Shown here: piece after piece, positions 29,610-37,824 of the stretch
How the letters are laid out: each line of letters starts with the position of its first letter
How positions within the stretch are numbered: position 1 is the stretch's first letter
Source of the DNA: a virus
IMG/VR virus record: IMGVR_UViG_3300044681_000629
Coordinates: 1 to 64,000 of that record
Reading direction: 5' to 3' (one strand)
DNA: 64,000 nucleotides
The notes under the pieces: generated by a model
What the model saw: only the letters and a program-made list of their open reading frames with translations
What the model was told of the DNA's origin: nothing
Database searches by the model: none
Made by a program: the position numbers and the translations under genes

Positions 29610-30164
29610 CTAATCGTTCTCAGGGAAAACCTGCACAGGTGCAACCTTACAAAAGGTCACATACGAATCAAGAATCGCCTTCACCAAACCACCAATCCTC
29701 TCACCAGACTCAACAACAGTCTCACTAGGGTCAAAGAACACAGGATGACCAACATCATCCAACTTATACTGCACAACCTTCACCCGTGACTCACCCGACC
29801 ACGACATCGTAAACACACACAACGCCTCAACAACATCAGTAAACGGATTAGACGCAAACTCCCTCGCCAAATCCCCACGCACATACTCACCAACACCATC
29901 AACAGGACGCTCACGAAAATACACGTCAGTCACAAACGACAACGAATCAAACCTCTTCACCCCAGACCGATACGCCAAACGCAACGCCTCAGGAAGATTC
30001 TCAACAGGATTACCATCCAAACCAGACTGCAAACCAACCATCTCATCACCATGCTCAAACACAAGAAACGACTTCAAATCAGACGAAACAGAATCCTTGC
30101 AAGACTCCAACTTCATCGCCTTCGCCACACCACAAACACGCTCAACAGTCACATCAATATCCAT
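29610..30164 (-). CDS. Hypothetical protein
   Basis: 184 residues. No motif seen; contains FRERPVDGVGEYVRGDLARE and DVVEALCVFTMSWSGE. Its coding strand is rich in G and T, the reverse of its neighbours, because the top strand here is C/A-rich whatever the gene direction. Leaderless promoter at 30171-30199. Confidence 0.6.
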   Translation of the reverse strand: MDIDVTVERVCGVAKAMKLESCKDSVSSDLKSFLVFEHGDEMVGLQSGLDGNPVENLPEALRLAYRSGVKRFDSLSFVTDVYFRERPVDGVGEYVRGDLAREFASNPFTDVVEALCVFTMSWSGESRVKVVQYKLDDVGHPVFFDPSETVVESGERIGGLVKAILDSYVTFCKVAPVQVFPEND

Positions 30165-30170
30165 AAAAAC

Positions 30171-30199
30171 AGTCTACAAAAAGAAACCTAACCTGTCAA
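30171..30199 (-). promoter_or_regulatory. Consensus sigma70 promoter, leaderless
   Basis: Bottom strand: GGGGG then TTGACA (30194-30199), 17 bp, TAGACT (30171-30176), 6 nt to the ATG at 30164. Confidence 0.85.
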
Positions 30200-30310
30200 C
30201 CCCCACCACCACAAACACCCCCCCCACCCAACCAAAACCAGAAACCATCAACAACAAACATCGACAACAAGCAGCGAAATAAACGGGACTGCAACCCCTG
30301 GAACCGGAAA

Positions 30311-30526
30311 TCAGGCCGTGGGCGGTACTGCGCTATTTTTTTGGGGTGTTGGTTTTGTTTTAGTTTTTCTGTTTGGGGTGGTGAGTTTGTCTGCTTGTTT
30401 GATTGCTGTGTCGAGGATTTTTTGGGCTTGTTCTAGTTGTTTGATTTCTTTGGTGAGTTGGGTGATTTCTTTGTCTAGTTGTTTGATTTCTTTTGTGATT
30501 TGGGTGATGTCGGTGTTTGTTGTCAT
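30311..30526 (-). CDS. Coiled-coil protein
   Basis: 71 residues. Two heptad-like repeats of T/L-KEI-x-QL (ITKEIKQLDKEITQLTKEIK) give a short coiled coil; the tail is basic and Pro/Thr-rich. TAGCAT lies 6 nt before the ATG, suggesting a leaderless start. Low complexity lowers confidence; the opposite strand is also open here. Confidence 0.5.
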   Translation of the reverse strand: MTTNTDITQITKEIKQLDKEITQLTKEIKQLEQAQKILDTAIKQADKLTTPNRKTKTKPTPQKNSAVPPTA

Positions 30527-30615
30527 GGGTTGATGCTAGTTGGTGTTTTGTTGTTTTGGGTGGTTTGGGGTGGGTGTTTTTTGTGGGTGTGTTGTGTTTG
30601 GTTTAGTTTATCTGG

Positions 30616-30903
30616 GTGGGGAGTGATGAGCAATTGCCCGCCGTTTTAAAAATTTTTTTTGGTCTTGCTGTCGGTACGCTTTTGGTTATGCCGTTTAAGG
30701 ATGTTGCGCGTAGGCGGGAGTGGGAGCGGGATAGGGCATGGAAGCGTCGAACGCAGGCTCGTCGTGATTATGAGCGGGAGAGGCGTAATAGGAAGCGTGT
30801 GGAGGTGTACATGTTGTTGCCTGAGCCTGAGCGTTCAAGAAGGTTGGAGGCGAATGCCCGTCGTCGTGCGTTGAATATGCGTTGGGGTGGGCGAGATTGT
30901 TAG
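30616..30903 (+). CDS. Single-TM, Arg-rich protein
   Basis: 95 residues from GTG. One hydrophobic segment (LKIFFGLAVGTLLVMPF) then a long Arg-rich helix (RREWERDRAWKRRTQARRDY). Divergent from 30311-30526. Function unknown; start not certain. Confidence 0.5.
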   Translation: MGSDEQLPAVLKIFFGLAVGTLLVMPFKDVARRREWERDRAWKRRTQARRDYERERRNRKRVEVYMLLPEPERSRRLEANARRRALNMRWGGRDC

Positions 30904-31388
30904 GGTTGGTTGAGTTGGTTTATGTGGATGAGGCGTGTGTTTTGGGGGTCGTAGTCTGAGGGGGTTCCTTGTTCCCATGCGTCGGTTTGTTTTATCCATC
31001 CGTAGATGGTGACTTCTCGGAATTCGGGTGGGGTGGGTTTTGCTACGAAGAGTACGAGGTTGGGGATGTTGTTTTGGTGTTGTCTGACGGCGGCGGTTTC
31101 TCGTGTTCTGAGGCGTCGGACTTCTATGTTTGCGCCTACGTCGGCGATGTGGCGGTATTTTTGGTGTTCGGTGTGGTGCCATACGTGTCCGGACCAGTAG
31201 CGGTTTGTGTGTTTGGCTACGGCTAGTTCGCAGATGGCGGATGCTACTTGTGCGGTTCTGTTGTCTTCTTGGAGTTGTTTGTTGCCGTAGTGGGGTGCGT
31301 CGTGTTTTCCCCAGTTTGCGGTGTATCGGCGTATGCCTATGTTGCAGGCGTGTTCGTATTCCCAGGGTTCTAGTGTGATTGTGATCAT
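30900..31388 (-). CDS. PD-(D/E)XK-like nuclease-fold protein
   Basis: 162 residues; ATG overlaps the upstream stop. The order AICELAVAKHTNRYW (Glu on a helix), ADVGANIEVRRL (Asp then E-x-R), PNLVLFVAK and VTIYGWI follows the PD-(D/E)XK core, with Arg in place of the final Lys. Proteins of this pattern (gE.AVAk.l...DVg..iEVR......l.v...D....y..v.....GWi) are frequent in phages. Catalysis is uncertain. Confidence 0.6.
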   Translation of the reverse strand: MITITLEPWEYEHACNIGIRRYTANWGKHDAPHYGNKQLQEDNRTAQVASAICELAVAKHTNRYWSGHVWHHTEHQKYRHIADVGANIEVRRLRTRETAAVRQHQNNIPNLVLFVAKPTPPEFREVTIYGWIKQTDAWEQGTPSDYDPQNTRLIHINQLNQP

Positions 31389-31795
31389 TTGTGGCGTTTT
31401 TTGTGGGTTTGTGTTACTTGGTTGATGGCGTGGAGTCCTAGTAATGTGATTTTGTATTCGAAGATTTTTCCTTGTTGTTGGCGGTGTTCGGTGTGGGGTA
31501 GGGGTTTGCGGGTGAGGTAGCCGAGTTTGTGGAGTTTGGTGCACCAGTTGCTGATTTGTCTGCTGGTGTAGCGGTGTTCTTGGAATTTGCGGTAGTCGTT
31601 GATGGGGAACCATTCTTGGTTGGTCATTCTGGAGCGCATGGAGGCGTAGCAGAGGACGGTGTAGGTGCCTTTTCCGTAGGCGACGAAGGTGGAGGGGTGG
31701 GTTAGTGGGGTTTTGGGTTGTGTGTTTTTGGGTTGTGTCTTTTTTTTGCTTTTTTTTCGTGGTTTTGGTTTTAGGGTTTCGCTGAGGTTTATCAT
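31385..31795 (-). CDS. Winged-helix DNA-binding protein
   Basis: 136 residues. A basic, Lys/Pro/Thr-rich N-terminus (1-33) precedes a wHTH: YTVLCYASMRSRMTNQEWFP, SRQISNWCTKLHKLGYLTRK, KIFEYKITLLGLHAI. It probably regulates the divergent region at 31800. Confidence 0.65.
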   Translation of the reverse strand: MINLSETLKPKPRKKSKKKTQPKNTQPKTPLTHPSTFVAYGKGTYTVLCYASMRSRMTNQEWFPINDYRKFQEHRYTSRQISNWCTKLHKLGYLTRKPLPHTEHRQQQGKIFEYKITLLGLHAINQVTQTHKKRHK

Positions 31796-31810
31796 GTTGG
31801 TTTGAGTGTA

Positions 31811-31840
31811 TTGCTTTGTGGTGGGTTTTGCTACTAGTGT
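31811..31840 (+). promoter_or_regulatory. Promoter for 31848, leaderless
   Basis: TTGCTT (31811-31816), 18 bp, TAGTGT (31835-31840), 7 nt to ATG 31848. Confidence 0.6.
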
Positions 31841-31847
31841 GGCGGTT

Positions 31848-32366
31848 ATGACTGATCATGTTTTTGAGAAATTTAATGGTGTTGTTGTTTGGGATGATGC
31901 GGCGCGTGTGGCGACTGCGGATATTTTTGGGTATGCGTCGGGGTTTAAGCGGTCTTCTGCGGTGATTGCTGATTTGCGTTCGTTTTTGGATGCTGCGATT
32001 GGGTTGGATTTTGATGCTGGTAATCGTACGTATGAGGCTCGTTATGGTTCGTGGCGTGAGGTTGGGGCTGTTGCGGTGTTGTTGGCGAAGAATCTTGGTG
32101 TGGTGTTGGATGTTGATGTTGTGTCTGGGACGTTGGTTCGTAAGCAACGTGATTATGGGCATGAGAATATTCGACGGTTTGGGTCGCAGGGTTTGTTTGT
32201 GCGGTTGCATGACAAGGTTGCCCGGTTGGAGAATTTGTTGTTGTCGGGTGCTGTTCCTGAGAATGAGTCGTTGCAGGATAATGTGATGGATGTGGTTGGG
32301 TATTGTGCTATTGGGTGTATGTGGGAGGCTCGGGTATTTTTGTTGCCTTTGGATAGGGCGGCGTAG
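31848..32366 (+). CDS. Nmad1/DUF1599-like protein
   Basis: 172 residues from ATG 31848 (supported by the promoter spacing; the frame is open further upstream). The C-terminal half KQRDYGHENIRRFGSQGLFV, RLHDKVARLENLLL, ESLQDNVMDVVGYCAIG matches the nucleotide-modification-associated domain 1 (k..DYG..Ni..fG..Gl.VR..DKi.Rl.nL...n.....dt..DviGYa). The role in the phage is unproven; it is often next to nucleotide metabolism genes. Confidence 0.8.
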   Translation: MTDHVFEKFNGVVVWDDAARVATADIFGYASGFKRSSAVIADLRSFLDAAIGLDFDAGNRTYEARYGSWREVGAVAVLLAKNLGVVLDVDVVSGTLVRKQRDYGHENIRRFGSQGLFVRLHDKVARLENLLLSGAVPENESLQDNVMDVVGYCAIGCMWEARVFLLPLDRAA

Positions 32367-32617
32367 TGTCGCATCATAAGAAGAAGGCGACGAATAAGCG
32401 GACTTTGGATAGGGTTCGTTTGGCTGGTACTCCGATTGTTCCGAAGGGTTTTAAGCCGTTTGTGTTGTCTGGTATGTCATCTGAGGATGATGTTGTGGAG
32501 TTTTTGCGTAAGGGGGTTGAGGCTGGTGATAAGGATGCCGAACTTCTTTTGGATTTATTGAAAGTGTTGACAGTTAATGATTTGATTGTTGAGGGTGTTA
32601 TTCGTATACAGAAATAG
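32366..32617 (+). CDS. Hypothetical small protein
   Basis: 83 residues from GTG overlapping the preceding stop by one base. Basic N-terminus (SHHKKKATNKRTLDRVRLAG) then an acidic helical part. No family. Confidence 0.58.
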   Translation: MSHHKKKATNKRTLDRVRLAGTPIVPKGFKPFVLSGMSSEDDVVEFLRKGVEAGDKDAELLLDLLKVLTVNDLIVEGVIRIQK

Positions 32618-32671
32618 GCCCTTGGTTCTGTTTAGTTTTTAGGGTTGGGGTGTGTGGGGTAAACTTGGTGG

Positions 32672-33268
32672 GTGGCTGATGAAATTGTTGATGATGCGTC
32701 GGTGAAGTATCCCGGCGAGTTTATTTTGGGTGTTGTGCGTAATTCTTTGCGCCGTCGTCGGAGACGGAAGCGTTTTTCGTTTAAGTCAACTGGTTTGGAT
32801 GCGAATGCTTCTGTGCATGACTATTTTTATATCCAAAGCAATAGTCATAGTAAAAGCGCTTCTCCTTATACGAATGATGCGTTGCGTGAACGGTTGAAGA
32901 ATCGAATCATGGCTGGTTCTGAGGGTGGTCGCCCTGGTCAGTGGTCTGCTCGTAAGGCTCAGTTGTTGGCTGTTCGTTATCGTGCTGCTGGTGGTGGGTA
33001 TAAGAAGGGTAAGAAGCCGACGAAAGCGCAGAGGTCTTTGCGTAAGTGGACTCGTGAGAAGTGGCGTACTTCTGATGGGAAACCGGCTTTGAGGGATGGT
33101 CAGATGCGCCGTTATCTGCCTGATAAGGTTTGGGGTAAGTTGACGCCCGCCCAGAGGTCTGCCACGAACCGTAAGAAGATTCAGGGTGATGGGCAGGGTC
33201 GGCAGTTTGTCCCTAATACGGAAGTTGCACGAAAGAAGGGTAAGGCGTACCGCAGTCGGACACGCTGA
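32672..33268 (+). CDS. DUF5872-like protein
   Basis: 198 residues from GTG, 6 nt after TAAACT. Very basic. ERLKNRIMAGSEGGRPGQWS, ARKAQLLAVRYRAAGGGY, LRKWTREKWRTSDGKPALRD, RYLPDKVWGKLTPAQRSATN match DUF5872 (rlk.ri...s.GG.pGqWSArKaQll...Yk..GGgY...k...q..L.kWt..kW.t...). Found in aquatic viruses and bacteria; function unknown, nucleic-acid binding plausible. Confidence 0.82.
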   Translation: MADEIVDDASVKYPGEFILGVVRNSLRRRRRRKRFSFKSTGLDANASVHDYFYIQSNSHSKSASPYTNDALRERLKNRIMAGSEGGRPGQWSARKAQLLAVRYRAAGGGYKKGKKPTKAQRSLRKWTREKWRTSDGKPALRDGQMRRYLPDKVWGKLTPAQRSATNRKKIQGDGQGRQFVPNTEVARKKGKAYRSRTR

Positions 33269-33274
33269 TGTTTA

Positions 33275-33727
33275 GTGGTAAATAAGAAATCCGCCCCACA
33301 ACATGACATTCTTGAAATCAAGAGGGTTGGGGAATGGGGCAAACTTGAATATCACCACCGTTTGACTTGTGGTCATGTGGAGGTGCGTAAACGCCCGTCT
33401 AAGGCCCCTAGGATCGCTTGTGCGTGGTGTGTGGTGGCTTCCGAGAAGCAGAGGGAGTTGAAGGCTTTAACGATTGTTCAGCCTCCGGTTTTGGAGGAGG
33501 TGTGGGATTTTTATGATGATTCTGTCGTTGATGAGGTGATGGTCGCCGATTTGCGTTCTGGGGTGGCTAATGCTTTGGGTTGTCCACAGGAGAATGTAGA
33601 AGTTGTCGCAACTATTGACGACGACGGTAATTTGCGAGTTAATTACGTGTCGGTGTTTTTAGATTATTCGCAAGCAAAAAATATTGCTTCTAGCGGTGCC
33701 TCTGTTGTTGACATTTCTGGGGGCTGA
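33275..33727 (+). CDS. Hypothetical protein with Cys pair
   Basis: 150 residues from GTG. LTCGHVEVRKRPSKAPRIAC then AWC gives a possible zinc site; the rest is acidic. Unrecognised. Confidence 0.58.
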   Translation: MVNKKSAPQHDILEIKRVGEWGKLEYHHRLTCGHVEVRKRPSKAPRIACAWCVVASEKQRELKALTIVQPPVLEEVWDFYDDSVVDEVMVADLRSGVANALGCPQENVEVVATIDDDGNLRVNYVSVFLDYSQAKNIASSGASVVDISGG

Positions 33728-33758
33728 CCAGTAACCTGATTCCACACAAGGGGGTTCT

Positions 33759-34118
33759 GTGGAACAGTCAATTTATCGGGCTCTTAATTTTGATGTGAAT
33801 CAAGCGGCCTGTCGTGGTTCTGACATCAATCTTTTTTATCCGAATACGGCATACAAGAACAGTCGTGGTGGTTCGCGGTTTTATCAAAATCAGGCTATTG
33901 CAATTTGTTCTGGTTGTTCAGTGAAAGATGAGTGTCTTGAATATTCTCTTCATTATGAACCGTGTGGTGTGTGGGGTGGGAAAACAGAAATTGAGCGTGA
34001 CATCATCAGACGCCAGCGAGGTATTTCTTTGCCGGCTGATTGTTATCTTCCCGATTCGGTTAAGAGGGAACGCAGGCGTTATAGAATTCCCGTCATGAAT
34101 CAGCGGGTTGAAGAGTGA
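33759..34118 (+). CDS. Second WhiB-like transcription factor
   Basis: 119 residues from GTG with AGGGGG. C18, then C50-x2-C53-x5-C59 and the diagnostic GVWGGKTEIER. Closer to canonical WhiB/WhmD than the first gene. GTGA overlap with the primase-helicase gene, so it is co-translated with replication functions. Confidence 0.92.
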   Translation: MEQSIYRALNFDVNQAACRGSDINLFYPNTAYKNSRGGSRFYQNQAIAICSGCSVKDECLEYSLHYEPCGVWGGKTEIERDIIRRQRGISLPADCYLPDSVKRERRRYRIPVMNQRVEE

Positions 34119-35872
34119 GCGACATAGTCGCTTCGCAGACCGTTGAGTCTTTTCTTTCTCGATTGAATGGTGTTCGCCGTACTGGTACTGGTTGGCAGGC
34201 ACGATGCCCTTGCCGTAACGATGACGATAATCCATCTCTGTCTATTGGTCAGGGCAAGGACGGTCGTGTTCTTGTTAACTGTCACCGTGGTAACGGGTGT
34301 GATGCTATTGAGATTTGTTCATCCTTGGGGATGAAGGTGACCGATTTATATCCTCCGAGGCAAGAGGAACGAAAACTTACGCTTGTCGCAACATACGACT
34401 ACCGTGACGAAACTGGTGCGATTGTTTTTCAGAAACAGCGTTTTGTTGACCAGTGGGGTAAGAAAACTTTTAAGCAGCGTCGTCCAGACCCTACGAATGC
34501 AAAGAAGTGGGTGTACAGCCTTGATGGTGTGGACAAGATTTTGTATCGGTTGCCTCAGGTTGCGCAGGCTAGGCGAGATGGTGAAGTTATTTGGTTGGTG
34601 GAGGGTGAGAAAGATGCGGACACGCTTGTTGGGCTCGGTTTGTGTGCGACGACTCCACCGAACGGTGCGGGTAAGTGGCTTGACATCCACACCAAAGCGC
34701 TTGAGGGCGCAAATGTGTTTATCATCGCCGACAACGATGAGGTTGGCAGGGAGCACGCTGTTGATGTCGGAAATGTTCTTGTCAAGAACGGATGCACTGT
34801 ATCCACTTGGATACCTCCAAAGGGATTTAAAGATGTAACCGATTTGATTGAGGCTGGCAACACGATCGATGATTTGGTTGAGTTGAAAGATGCCGAGCCT
34901 GTTGAGTCAGCGTCAAAGGAAGTTGAGACAGAAGAGGTAAGTGATGTTGCGGTGGAGAACGCAACAACCAAGATGTCTTCTCTTGCTGAACAAATTGACA
35001 AGGTGTTGAATCGTGATGATTTGTCGGAGGACACCAGAATTTCTCGTGCCTCAATGTTGTTGTTGCAGTACAACAGGGAAGACGACTACGACAGAGGGAA
35101 ACTTGTTAACTGGCAAGAGTTCCTCATGGAGGAAGTTGATGAGGGTTTTGATTGGGTTATCCCAAATCTGATTGAGCGTGGTGAGCGAATCATGGTTGTC
35201 GCCGCTGAGGGTGTCGGTAAAACGATGTTGGCTCGGCAGGTTGCGATTTGTAGTGCCGCTGGAATCAACCCGTTCACTATGTCAAGGATTAAGCCGATTA
35301 GAACTTTGACTATTGACCTTGAAAACCCGGAGCGGATTATTAGGCGAACATCTACTTCGATTATGGGTGCGGCTAAACGTTTCGGCTATGCGGATTCTAT
35401 TGATGCACATATTTTGATTAAACCTGCTGGTGTTGACCTTCTTCGTGCGTCAGATAAGGCAATCATTGAGGAAGCGGTGGACAAGGTAAGACCAGACCTT
35501 TTGCTCATTGGTCCCGTGTATAAGGCTTTCATTGACCCTGGTGGCAGGACTTCTGAGGCTGTAGCCGTTGAGGTTGCGAAGTATTTTGACATGATTCGCG
35601 ACTATTACAACTGTGCTCTTTGGCTTGAGCATCACGCCCCCTTGGGTTCTTCGATGGCTACCCGTGATTTGCGCCCGTTCGGTTCTGCGGTATGGTCACG
35701 CTGGCCAGAGTTTGGTATCGCTCTTCAGCCAGACCCAACATCAGTTGGTGAATATGTTTACGATGTTCGTCACTTCCGTGGGGCGAGAGATCAACGCCAG
35801 TTCCCCATCAAGATGAAGCGAGGTAAGGTCTTCCCATTTGAGGTCATTGAATTCAATAAGATGTCTACATGA
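34115..35872 (+). CDS. Bifunctional primase-helicase
   Basis: 585 residues from GTG. N-terminal zinc-type primase segment (CPCRNDDDNPSLSI...C); TOPRIM with IWLVEGEKDADTL and IIADNDEVG; then a linker and a RecA-like ATPase with Walker A AAEGVGKT, Walker B DLLLIGPV and ALWLEHHAP. The order Zn-TOPRIM-RecA matches phage primase/RepA-type helicases. Main replication enzyme visible in the window. Confidence 0.9.
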   Translation: MSDIVASQTVESFLSRLNGVRRTGTGWQARCPCRNDDDNPSLSIGQGKDGRVLVNCHRGNGCDAIEICSSLGMKVTDLYPPRQEERKLTLVATYDYRDETGAIVFQKQRFVDQWGKKTFKQRRPDPTNAKKWVYSLDGVDKILYRLPQVAQARRDGEVIWLVEGEKDADTLVGLGLCATTPPNGAGKWLDIHTKALEGANVFIIADNDEVGREHAVDVGNVLVKNGCTVSTWIPPKGFKDVTDLIEAGNTIDDLVELKDAEPVESASKEVETEEVSDVAVENATTKMSSLAEQIDKVLNRDDLSEDTRISRASMLLLQYNREDDYDRGKLVNWQEFLMEEVDEGFDWVIPNLIERGERIMVVAAEGVGKTMLARQVAICSAAGINPFTMSRIKPIRTLTIDLENPERIIRRTSTSIMGAAKRFGYADSIDAHILIKPAGVDLLRASDKAIIEEAVDKVRPDLLLIGPVYKAFIDPGGRTSEAVAVEVAKYFDMIRDYYNCALWLEHHAPLGSSMATRDLRPFGSAVWSRWPEFGIALQPDPTSVGEYVYDVRHFRGARDQRQFPIKMKRGKVFPFEVIEFNKMST

Positions 35873-36510
35873 CGGAAAAGGGTTTGACGCGCGAGTTTCT
35901 TGCGGAACGTGATGTCCGCATCTTCAAGATGCGTCAGGCTGGTGTGCCCATCACGGAGATTGCCCGAAGGTTTGGGGTTACATCAAATTCGGTTAACTCG
36001 TCAATTAAGAGGCAGTTGAACAAGTTGAGCCAAGAAGCGCTTCTTGCCTACCCTGAGGTGCTACAGATGGAATTGGAGCGTCTGGACGCGTTACAGCAGG
36101 CAATCTGGCCCCTTACGCAGCACCGCAAGGTGAAGATGGATGATGGCACCGAGGTTTCTGTTGAGCCAGACATCAAAGCGGTTTCAACTGTTTTGTCAAT
36201 TATTGACAGGCGTGCAAAGTTGCTTGGTATGGAGCAAACCAGTGTCCACGTGAATATGGACGTTCGTGATTCCACTCAGAATATTCGTGCTGCGTTTGCG
36301 AATGCGCCGGGTGTTAAGGAAGTGGAAAAATTTGATCCAGAGTCAGAGGCTAAGAAGTTGCTTGCCGTGATGCGGGAGGCTGGGGTATTGCCAGAAAATG
36401 TTGTCAACGAGTTGTTGGGCAATATTCCTGCTTTGAGCGAGTCATATATTGAAGATGCGGAGGTCATTGAGGATGACGAATCATCTGACTCTGGCGATTC
36501 GGGCGCTTAA
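35869..36510 (+). CDS. HTH protein, small-terminase-like
   Basis: 213 residues; ATGA overlap. N-terminal HTH (GVPITEIARRFGVTSNSVNS), helices with LQMELERLDALQQAIWPLTQ, and DIKAVSTVLSIIDRRAKLLG ahead of an acidic tail. The combination HTH + D.ka...vl.i..RraklLG is seen in phage small-terminase subunits. A transcriptional regulator is the alternative. No large subunit is in the window. Confidence 0.6.
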   Translation: MTEKGLTREFLAERDVRIFKMRQAGVPITEIARRFGVTSNSVNSSIKRQLNKLSQEALLAYPEVLQMELERLDALQQAIWPLTQHRKVKMDDGTEVSVEPDIKAVSTVLSIIDRRAKLLGMEQTSVHVNMDVRDSTQNIRAAFANAPGVKEVEKFDPESEAKKLLAVMREAGVLPENVVNELLGNIPALSESYIEDAEVIEDDESSDSGDSGA

Positions 36511-36742
36511 TCTTTATCCTGTTTCAATTCATCAGACTCGTTATGGCGGTACTTACGAGGGTGATGATGCTCTTTGGTTCGCTGTTTCGGGAGATGTCCC
36601 CGAGGATGCTGTCGGTGACGATTGCGAGTGTTTGGATTTTTGGCTTTCTGACGATTCACTGCTCGTGGGTCGAGGCAGGACACCGAATGAAGCCCTTGTC
36701 AATCTGATTCAGCGAGTAAAAGGTTTCGCTGAACTTCCATAA
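36473..36742 (+). CDS. Hypothetical protein
   Basis: 89 residues; starts inside the end of the previous gene (38-nt overlap) with GAGG. RYGGTYEGDDALWFAVSGDV, PNEALVNLIQRVKGFAEL look protein-like. The YEGD.lWFa pattern recurs in phage proteins. Confidence 0.5.
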   Translation: MTNHLTLAIRALNLYPVSIHQTRYGGTYEGDDALWFAVSGDVPEDAVGDDCECLDFWLSDDSLLVGRGRTPNEALVNLIQRVKGFAELP

Positions 36743-36834
36743 ATCAATTATAGATTATTGCCGTGTAGCAGATGGCACATATCATTTTGACTGATTGTGC
36801 AACGGTTCACTATCATTTATGTAATAATATTCGG

Positions 36835-36996
36835 ATGCCTATTTTAGTACTTTTAATAACTGTTGGAATTGTTGCAGTATCACATGCTTTTCTGATGAAG
36901 TCTGTTAGCGAATACAGTGAGTACGGGTCAAACCCGACACAGGACTGGCGTAATTTCGAAGCCAGCAAGACTGGTTCCCGAGTTAACTTTTTTTAG
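36835..36996 (+). CDS. Small single-TM protein
   Basis: 53 residues from ATG 36835, chosen because the hydrophobic segment (MPILVLLITVGIVAVSHAFL) begins there; the frame is open upstream. TAATAT lies just upstream. Stop abuts the convergent oxygenase gene. Confidence 0.5.
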   Translation: MPILVLLITVGIVAVSHAFLMKSVSEYSEYGSNPTQDWRNFEASKTGSRVNFF

Positions 36997-37824
36997 TTAC
37001 TTCCTACCCCAGTTATATGGGTGTTTGTTGAAAAAGACTTCTTCGCTGAAGTCGGTGGTGATAATCATGTGCTCATCAAATATCTGTTGCGATGTTGGCG
37101 GACATCTATCTACCACTAGCGTTCTGAGTAGCCACCTGTCGGTTCCGTCGTAGCGTGGCTGAAAAGACTTGCGACCATGGATAGTTTTCCGGTTGTCAAG
37201 AACTAGAACATCTGCGGTTTTTAGAGCAATCTGTTGAATATGATTCGGGATTTCTGTTTTTAGATTTATCAAAGCAACTTCTGCGTCATCATCAATCCCG
37301 CGCATCAGGAACTCATCAAAACACATTTCAAAACCATCTTCGGTTATTCTCAGAATTGGCATTGTGATGACCTGGTCTGGCTCTCCGTTCTGCCGGAAAC
37401 TGTCATCAACTGATGTTATGTATGCATTCCGACATAGTTGACTGATTGTCCAATCTTCAAGACCAGCGACAATATCTTCAACGATTGCATATGTCGTAAA
37501 CGCTTTTGAATCACCCCTCAGGCACATCAGCAAAAGATGTGATGGCTTGAACGGGTGAAATGCTGTTTCCGTGTGAAGTTGCAAATCTATTTTGGACGAT
37601 GAAGATATTTGAGAAAACTCAGTCCTTGGATTCGGACAAATTGATTGAACCAATCGACCATTTTGTTCCTGTTTATACCCAGTCGGTATTCCGTAATGTC
37701 TGGAGAACTTAACAAGTAAATCGGTTGCCTGCTTTATCTCATCCAACTTTGTCAACGGAGTTATCGGGGTCGGCGGGATGTCACCTATTAGCGCACCCTC
37801 AATCAGAGTTACGGGATTCATCAC
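36997..37824 (-). CDS. Fe(II)/2-oxoglutarate oxygenase, clavaminate synthase/AsnO-like
   Basis: 275 residues. H84TE86TAFHPFKPSHLLLMCLRG carries the HxE metal ligands in the HTE.AFHP..p..l.L.CLR context typical of clavaminate synthase/L-Asn/L-Arg oxygenases. VLVLDNRKTIH216GRKSFQ gives the distal His and DR230WLLR the 2OG-binding Arg. All required residues are present, so an active hydroxylase of a small amino-acid-like substrate is plausible. Last gene of a leftward operon with MazG. Confidence 0.85.
   Translation of the reverse strand: MMNPVTLIEGALIGDIPPTPITPLTKLDEIKQATDLLVKFSRHYGIPTGYKQEQNGRLVQSICPNPRTEFSQISSSSKIDLQLHTETAFHPFKPSHLLLMCLRGDSKAFTTYAIVEDIVAGLEDWTISQLCRNAYITSVDDSFRQNGEPDQVITMPILRITEDGFEMCFDEFLMRGIDDDAEVALINLKTEIPNHIQQIALKTADVLVLDNRKTIHGRKSFQPRYDGTDRWLLRTLVVDRCPPTSQQIFDEHMIITTDFSEEVFFNKHPYNWGRK

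Noticed and set aside
30318-30533. Rightward hydrophobic frame opposite 30311-30526
   Set aside because: It results from GT-rich composition. The leftward coiled-coil frame has a leaderless promoter. Neither is certain.
36997-37824. TET/JBP-type DNA base oxygenase
   Set aside because: The motif context (HTE.AFHP, LMCLR) is that of amino-acid oxygenases; TET/JBP use a different HxD context.
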